NCBI GenBank assembly: GCA_030248295.1
Contig: JASANH010000976.1
Coordinates: forward strand, 248,001-312,000
Source of the DNA: Mesodorylaimus sp. YZB2_4
Lineage: Eukaryota; Nematoda; Enoplea; Dorylaimida; Dorylaimidae
DNA: 64,000 bases
Direction: 5' to 3'
In this document: piece by piece, positions 57,251 through 64,000 of the stretch
How positions within the stretch are numbered: position 1 is the first letter of the stretch
Layout: each line of letters opens with the position of its first letter
Made by a program: the position numbers and the translations under genes
Notes under the pieces: generated by a model
Told to the model about the DNA's origin: nothing
What the model saw: only the letters and a program-made list of their open reading frames with translations
Database searches by the model: none

Positions 57251-58964
57251 TTCTCAAAGCACAACAAATATTTCTCTCCGAAAAATTCAATTCGTTATCT
57301 CGTTGCTCTCAGAAAGACGCTGACCGACTTGGAGGGTCCTTCAACTAGCAGACTGGCCAAATGGATAGTTTTTCACGCAAAAATATAAGCATGTAAATGA
57401 AACCGAACCGAACACTCGGCACAGCGGGGCGTGGGTATATTTGTTTTTGTGTGGGTCACAATTTAAACTTTCACACTTCCTCCACCATGCACTGAAGATG
57501 GGCTGTAGAACATGAGTGGGCGTCCAAGTTCACTGGAAAGTCACACGGGCCCTCTCCTTAATTGAGACAGTTTAGGGTCGTCTGCAGAATACGACTGTGC
57601 AAAGTGGGCAGTCGAATAAATTATAAGAGAACCAGGGCAGGAGACTGGTAATGAGATGCTAGGTACACGAAAGTAGAAATACCCCCTGTAGTTAACGTCC
57701 TACTCCGCTCTTAGACAAACTCTATCGCATTTCACAATGGCCAATTGGAATGGGAAAGACTATTTTTCATGTTTGCCAAGGCACACTGATAAGGGAAACA
57801 CGAACCTCGAGTGATGTTCCAACGAGCAATCACCACGCCTAACCGTGCGGGTTGTGGGTGTCGAAAGGAAGGACTGTCCCTCCTGTGTGTAATATTTCAA
57901 AGAAAGCTAGATTCTTGTCTTCCTGCCGAGCGTGTATGATACAACTTCTGATCCGGTGCATGTCGCCCACGCGATGGATGAGTTGAGGATAAAGTCTGAG
58001 CAGATAGCCCGCAGATGGATGAGCCACATAAGACCTTACCGGCTGTGCTGCAGACTTTGCGGAAATCTCTGATTAGGACTTGTTGAGTGGGCGGATACAT
58101 GCTATGAGATAACTGGACTTCGGTACAGCCGAGCGAAGTTTCTAATGAGACCTAGGGGAAGGACATGAGTGAAGACAAGTGGGCCGTTTCCTTTAACAGT
58201 GCTCATCCATTACGCACTAGCAAAACAAGCGGGGTGCATAGATCACGTGTGCTTAGAGAAACAGGGGGTCTGTGATGACATTTTCGGACTACTGTAGTGC
58301 CTTAGTCTTGCAATATTTACTGAGTTGCCTCATTCAAAGGAACGAAGAAGAGTCGGAACAGGAAAGCAGAAATCCTTTTTCTAGTCCCTTATTTGCCTTT
58401 TATCCAAGTAAGAATTGATACGGCCATGATTCGTTGAGCGAGGTATCACAGCGCAAAAACAATATATCACCATCATGCCTTTGAAAAACAGGCCTATTTT
58501 CTTTGCATTCAACAAAGCACACGCCGCTTCGAACATTCCTCATCGAATCGGAACAGGATTGTCAAATCAACTATTCATTGGCAAGGGATAAGGCACGAGG
58601 ATAATGGATTTCTCAAACTCGACAAACATCGATTCTGACGCACGACTATCAAACTTACCAACCCTACCAACTACTACCAACCAACCAACCCTACCAACTA
58701 CCTACCAACCCTACCAACCCTACCAGCCCTACCAACTTACCAACCCCCTTATCAACTATCAAACTTACCAACCCTTACCAACTGGCTTCTGGTCAGCGAG
58801 CATTAATCTATAACGGTGTAGTCAAGGCGGCTAATGATTGTCCCTCACCATATCTCTTGGCTGAGTACACACTCGACCTACGCAACTTCCAAAGCCGATC
58901 CTTTCCTCGCTTCCATTTAGCCATTGCAGAGTTTCTCAACAGACGAGAGGAGGGCAGTCCGACT
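57251..58964. other. Intergenic stretch with simple repeat
   Basis: Holds the promoters of the two flanking peptide-precursor genes, which diverge from it. At about 58655-58760 there is a compound simple repeat of CCAACCCTACCAACTA-like units. No gene was recognised. Confidence 0.45.
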
Positions 58965-59755
58965 ATGCAGTCCTATTCCATATTTTGGGTTATCTGTCTT
59001 ACACTCCTTGTTCTGGCCAATGAAGTCCGTGCACGAAGGTATCGCATTCCACCCTACTATCCAGGTAAGCCCCGCCATTCTACTAGTTGGACTGATTGTG
59101 GGTAAACATCACGGCTGCATGGTTTCTTATGGCCCACCCAAGTCAATGGGGGACTGACCTTGCACGCCAGGCCGTGGGTGACCCACCCGTACAGTCGAGG
59201 TGCCCAGAGTGGAGGACGGAAGCCAAACGAGTAACACCGACAGGATTCGCGACCCACCCGCCATTGTCCGAGGATGTGTCAGTCAAGGATAACCTAACGT
59301 TGAAGTGCTCCAGTGGAGACACGCAGAGGGAGCCTGCTGTGTGTTCTGGTCCACGCACAGCCCTTGCTTGCGTGTGACTGCTGACCGCCCATAGGCAAAA
59401 CGGACCCACAAAAATTTTTAAAAAATCAATGGGGACTTATTTGGGATTTCCACGCCTACTCCCCCCCCCCATCCCCCAACCTACAGCATGCACGCAGGTA
59501 CTGATTCGAAGTCTCTGTTTCAGAAAACGACTACGTACCGTTCGCATCAGGTTAGGCCCCTCCTCCTCCTGTGGCACCCAAGTACAGCCTTGTGTTCTTT
59601 CAGGACCGCGATGGGGCATGAAACGAGCTCTCCCTTACCCCGCTCCAAGACCAGTACCACACATCTTTCTCGGAGGATACGATTTTATTGGAAACAGATG
59701 GAAATGGAGACGTGAACGAGCAGATGATGAGGAAAATTATGACCTCATGTATTGA
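58965..59755 (+). CDS. Short secreted precursor, candidate neuropeptide
   Basis: Exons 58965-59064, 59524-59550 and 59604-59755 keep frame and give 92 residues. The first is a signal peptide (MQSYSIFWVICLTLLVLANE). A dibasic site (ARR) then precedes YRIPPYYPGENDYVPFASG, and the last exon begins PRWGMKRALPYPAPRPVPHI. Further basic sites (WKWRRER) come before an acidic tail ending DLMY. There are no cysteines in the mature part. The 27-base middle exon is unusually small but has good sites (TGTTTCAG acceptor). Size, secretion, aromatic and Pro-rich segments and RR/KR/RR sites fit a neuropeptide precursor. PRWG followed by M-K-R is not a standard amidation site. Family not recognised. Confidence 0.55.
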
Positions 59756-60069
59756 CCGTTTTGGTTTTACCTGTGCTGTTGCTTGGTGAATATCGCATTT
59801 CAATGCATGATCTTAGACAAAAAGCTTAGAAAACCACATTCATAGCCCCTAGTTCTTTCTGTAAAGGCCGTTTACACTCACGTTGGAGGGGGACATACAC
59901 TGTCTACTGTAACCTTCTACGCCACACGCTAAAACCAAACTTTTGAAATTGGCGGGCATAAGGGGAAATTGTCTGCTAATGCGCGCGAACCTGGTCTCCA
60001 AATCGATACATGAATATCGCTGTGATCGTTGTGAAGACAGACAGTAATTATCCAATCTATCTTTATGTG

Positions 60070-63063
60070 ATGGCAGGTGTGAACACGCACGAATATTTGC
60101 TTCAAGGGAGTATTCTCGACTCGGCACATCCTTTATTAGTGCAACGTTTGAAAGGATTGACGGACCCGAAATCAGAAGCTTTCAATGAACAGGAATTGGT
60201 GTTCGCCCTGAGTAAGCTGACGATTCCTGTCTCTCTGAGTTTATGGTGCCTATACCAGGTCAATAGTAGTGTTGCGTGTTCCATGCATACACGTGTCTCT
60301 TCGCACAGCATCCGAAACGAAACCTAGCGCTCGGCCAAAGGGGGGTCTAAAATTTTCCGGGGCCTTAAAAGGGGGGTCCAGGAAGCAAAAACAAATTTTT
60401 TTTCAATACGTTATATAAACTTGTTTCATTAATAAGGTTCACACACGCGTAAGATGATTTTTCCGAACCCCTGGCAAAAATTGAAATTTTCTTAATTTCC
60501 CAGTTTGAAACCTCGAAATGCAACCTTTAAGTTTTCCCTGGAAGATTATTTTTTCCCATTTTTCCACGTTTTCTAGACAAAAATCAAAATTATTCTCTGA
60601 ATTTTCACGACTTGAACCCTGGAATGCAATTTTTTTAGTTTTTGCTGATTTTGGCGTAAAGACTCTCAATTTCCCTGATTTTCGCAGGTTTTTCGCGCAG
60701 TTTCCAAAGTGTTCTTAAGGTTTTTAAACCGGACTAACCCTGCTCAGCCTGAGCCCTGTGATCGTACTGCATTCCGGTGCTTGCGCACACGGTTTGGAGG
60801 CGGCAATATTCATTCGACAGAGAAGGTCTCACGCTGGTTGCAGCGTCCCCCTTTTCTAGCATGGGCACGAGTTTTAAGTCTGACAGTCTGGCCGGCACTG
60901 CAGTTCAGTCCTCTGTTATAATGTTTTTACAGCTCCTTGGGTATCGGTTATTCCGCGCAAGCAAAACTTAATGAGAGGGGTTTCGCGCAAACCTCTCACT
61001 GCGCTATCCAAGTTTACCTCCCGACTGTCATAAGGTTCTCGCACCTTAGCATCAGTGGGCGCAGCGTATTTGATTATCAGCGAGCTGACTTTTATAAAGT
61101 TACCGAGCAGCCTCTGTTCGCTGATTTTTCTTTACTTCGAGAATGTGATTTGTACTTTACAGCTTGACCCTGTACAGTATACTTGAACCCTTGGTCCAGA
61201 CCCTGCCGCGCCAAAAGTCGCGGCTGGGTTAGGATTGCGGTGGGGCTCACCAACTTTTGGCTCATCGAGGATGGGGTGGGGGGGGGTCGGGATTTCTTTA
61301 GCTTTCCCATGGGGGGGGGGGGGGGTCACTAATTTTTGGCTTGTCTAGATGGGGGGGGGGGGGGAAGACCCAGCATCGGCCGACCCAGGCCCAACACTTC
61401 CGACCCAGATCCTGGGTCGGCCCAGATTCTGGGTCGGCCCAGATTCTGGGTCGGCCCGACCCGACAGACCCGACCCGACCCAAAGTGCATGATTTTGCTC
61501 CCTTTAAAATCTATACATAGAATCACGCAAGATTTCGAAAAAAATTTTTTGTTATCGCATAGATGGGCGATGATAGGGTAAAGTGACCTAATCCGAAACG
61601 GTTCCTAAGCCAGAACACCTAGATTGCACTAAGGAGGGACAAGGCCAAGGACAAGGCCAAGGAACAAGGCAGAAACGGTGCTGTTTCACTCTTGGTTTAA
61701 AAAAAAGTAGAAGTACGCTCGAATCTATTCCTTTGATCGACCAAATCCCACAAACCTTTTGGTGGTTCCGAATTGGGACCGAAGAGAGCCTAAAGCGGAA
61801 TGAGTGCGCTTTTTTTAAGAATAATTTTTTCGAGTGTTGAGCTGAGCTTTAAGCGAAATTTAGAACCGTTTAGCTGCGGGGGATTCTGCAAAGTCAAACA
61901 AAATTCAAAGTACATCGCTCTCTTCCTAATTTTGAGACACTGAGAAGACTTGGGGCATAGATGTTCCGGATTTGGGTGCTTTACCCTTTACCATAATCAA
62001 TCGAAATATGCTAAAGTGTCATCGCATTGCATTTCTATGAGAAACGAAATGTATCAAAATCAACAATATTTAAATTCCATCGCAAAAAATACAATGTAGT
62101 ATCTATTTTCTAGTAGCACAGGCCTCGACTGCAGTAGGCGGTTAGTATATGGCGGGAATTCAAAATTCAACCGACCTGGCCGACCCAGAGGCTGGGTCGG
62201 GTCCGGGGTGGGTCGGCGGGTCGGGTCGGTGGGTCGGCCGATGCTAGGGTCAGACCCATTTTTCAAAATTTTAACATCACAAAATTGACAGTTTGTCTCG
62301 AGGGGGGTCACGGGGGCTACACCCCCAGTTTCGGATGCTGTTTCGCACGCCTTTCTGCTCTCTCCTCTCACCTTACGGACTTGGAAAACTAACGCAAGTG
62401 CGGACTCAATTCGTGCCCGAATGTTATTATTGCCAGCACACGTTACCTTATAGAGGGCGGAACGGGTGCGCCAGTCATGATCCACGTTCGTCGTTCCTTG
62501 GACGAGTCAGGGGCGCCATACCATTTACGGTATGTTGGAAACCCAGAACCCGATCCAAATCGACAATGCCCGACGTTGGTTCGAAAGGCAGTCGATACGT
62601 TAGTCAAGTCGGACGATCTGATGGATTTTCTGCGAGAAATGGGATTCAGGTAATTTCGTTCCCCATGTTTTATTTTTCTGGACTGGAACCGAGTCAAGCA
62701 ATCAATCAATCAACTGTGCTGCATGTTCACGCCTTTCCATTTCAGACTGCAGTACGAATTCGTAGCCAAAGGTGAAATCTACACGAAAGGGCCATTAAAA
62801 ATAGTTATCTCTAAGATATTCCATGTCAAAGTGGCTGGGAATGCAGCATCGAGCGAGCCATTCACGGAGTCCCGATTGGTCGAACTCAGCGTCTTGGCGC
62901 CATCCGTCCAAGATGCCGCCGTATCAAAATCCATTCGAGATTTTGCTGATCAATTAAAACCGTAAATTAGTTGTTCCTTTCTTTATCCGATCTAAGCCTG
63001 ATCCATTTTAGGATCGTGCAACTCGAGAAGATCGATTACAGCCAATTACTACTTAACGGCTGA
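60070..63063 (+). CDS. MED18: Mediator complex subunit 18
   Basis: Head-module subunit of Mediator, which links transcription factors to RNA polymerase II. Exons 60070-60211, 62454-62649, 62746-62961 and 63012-63063 keep frame and give about 201 residues. The start region reads HEYLLQGSILDSAHPLLVQR then LKGLTDPKSEAFNEQELVFA, a strong MED18 match. Later blocks are VMIHVRRSLDESGAPYHLRY, TLVRKAVDTLVKSDDLMDFL, REMGFRLQYEFVAKGEIYTK and ADQLKPIVQLEKIDYSQLL. An in-frame ATG at 60010 would add 20 residues; 60070 is preferred because it begins near the conserved core. The first intron is 2.2 kb, far longer than the others, and is filled with repeats. The gene converges on U2AF at 63308, about 250 bases away. 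Confidence 0.92.
60212..62453 (+). repeat. Repeat-filled intron 1 of MED18
   Basis: Contains G-rich runs (61276-61284, 61311-61325, 61351-61363) and repeated GGGTCGGCC/GACCC units. The block agcatcggccgaccca at 61371-61386 reappears inverted (tgggtcggccgatgct) near 62230-62245, bracketing about 870 bases, so an inverted-repeat element is likely. An extra repeat unit 'cctggaatgcaa' lies in 60500-60640. Open frames here are products of the repeats. Confidence 0.6.
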
Positions 63064-63307
63064 CCTATCCCCAAGTGTTATCTTCACATGTTATCAATGA
63101 GTTTATTCGCTGTTACTGATAATAATTTTCATCAGAACGGACTTCCTATTGTATCAACAAATACATGAAAAATGTATCCCGGCTCATTCTTTTACATAAC
63201 CAAAGACAAAATCGACGGCCAACACTCAGGCCTAACAAGCAACATCGTTCCATCCCAATAGTCACAACTGAAAGGGTCAAATCGTTAGATTATCTTGGTC
63301 TTATATC

Positions 63308-64000
<693 letters not shown>

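Noticed and set aside
61329..61581. Open frames in the MED18 intron
   Set aside because: They are translations of GACCC/GGGTC arrays and G-runs.

Overview
The window is eukaryotic nuclear DNA from an invertebrate animal, most likely a nematode. The genes have introns, many only 45-90 bases long with GT..AG ends. The protein families fit a nematode: TTBK-type kinase copies, a decayed PP1-like phosphatase, an RFamide peptide precursor and tandem UDP-glucuronosyltransferases. A TTTTCAG acceptor lies directly against the ATG of a gene about 110 bases downstream of another gene, as in a trans-spliced operon. Flatworms or other trans-splicing animals are not strictly excluded, and the species cannot be named from the sequence.

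Layout, left to right. 0.4-4.4 kb: a sphingolipid desaturase and a Ly6-domain, probably GPI-anchored, S/T/P-rich surface protein (both minus strand). 6.3-18.0 kb: a tandem array of four cathepsin B-like genes on the minus strand (three intact, one decayed), interrupted by a TTBK-like kinase gene with a 10-bp duplication near its 3' end. 19.5-21.8 kb: a PP1-like pseudogene and a single-pass membrane protein of unknown function. 22.5-33.5 kb: two nearly identical UGT genes plus a UGT relic, separated by a non-LTR retrotransposon that carries a second, oppositely oriented non-LTR element inside it. 34.2-35.6 kb: a foldback-like repeat. 36.2-40.5 kb: mitochondrial-type arginyl-tRNA synthetase (RARS2) followed by mitochondrial ribosomal protein L22, apparently an operon. 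One inverted-repeat element sits in the synthetase intron and a second, with a clear 8-bp target duplication, sits 12 bases upstream of its ATG.

42-50.5 kb: a short spliced secreted-peptide precursor, an unrecognised small gene, a kinase terminal exon, an F-box/LRR gene and a REEP5-like gene. 50.7-55.3 kb is a graveyard: kinase relic, LTR plus Ty3/Gypsy pol 3' end with a PWWP-like module, a minisatellite and a decayed MULE transposase. 56.8-64 kb: an RFamide neuropeptide precursor, a second short secreted-peptide precursor, Mediator subunit 18, and the 3' end of U2AF large subunit running off the window.

The most interesting items are the collagen-like cathepsin B array that has lost its occluding-loop histidines, the PWWP-like domain behind a Gypsy integrase tail, two uncharacterised secreted-peptide precursors found by splice reconstruction, the gene-conversion pattern in the UGT pair, and the operon-like RARS2-MRPL22 pair with a transposon at its 5' end.
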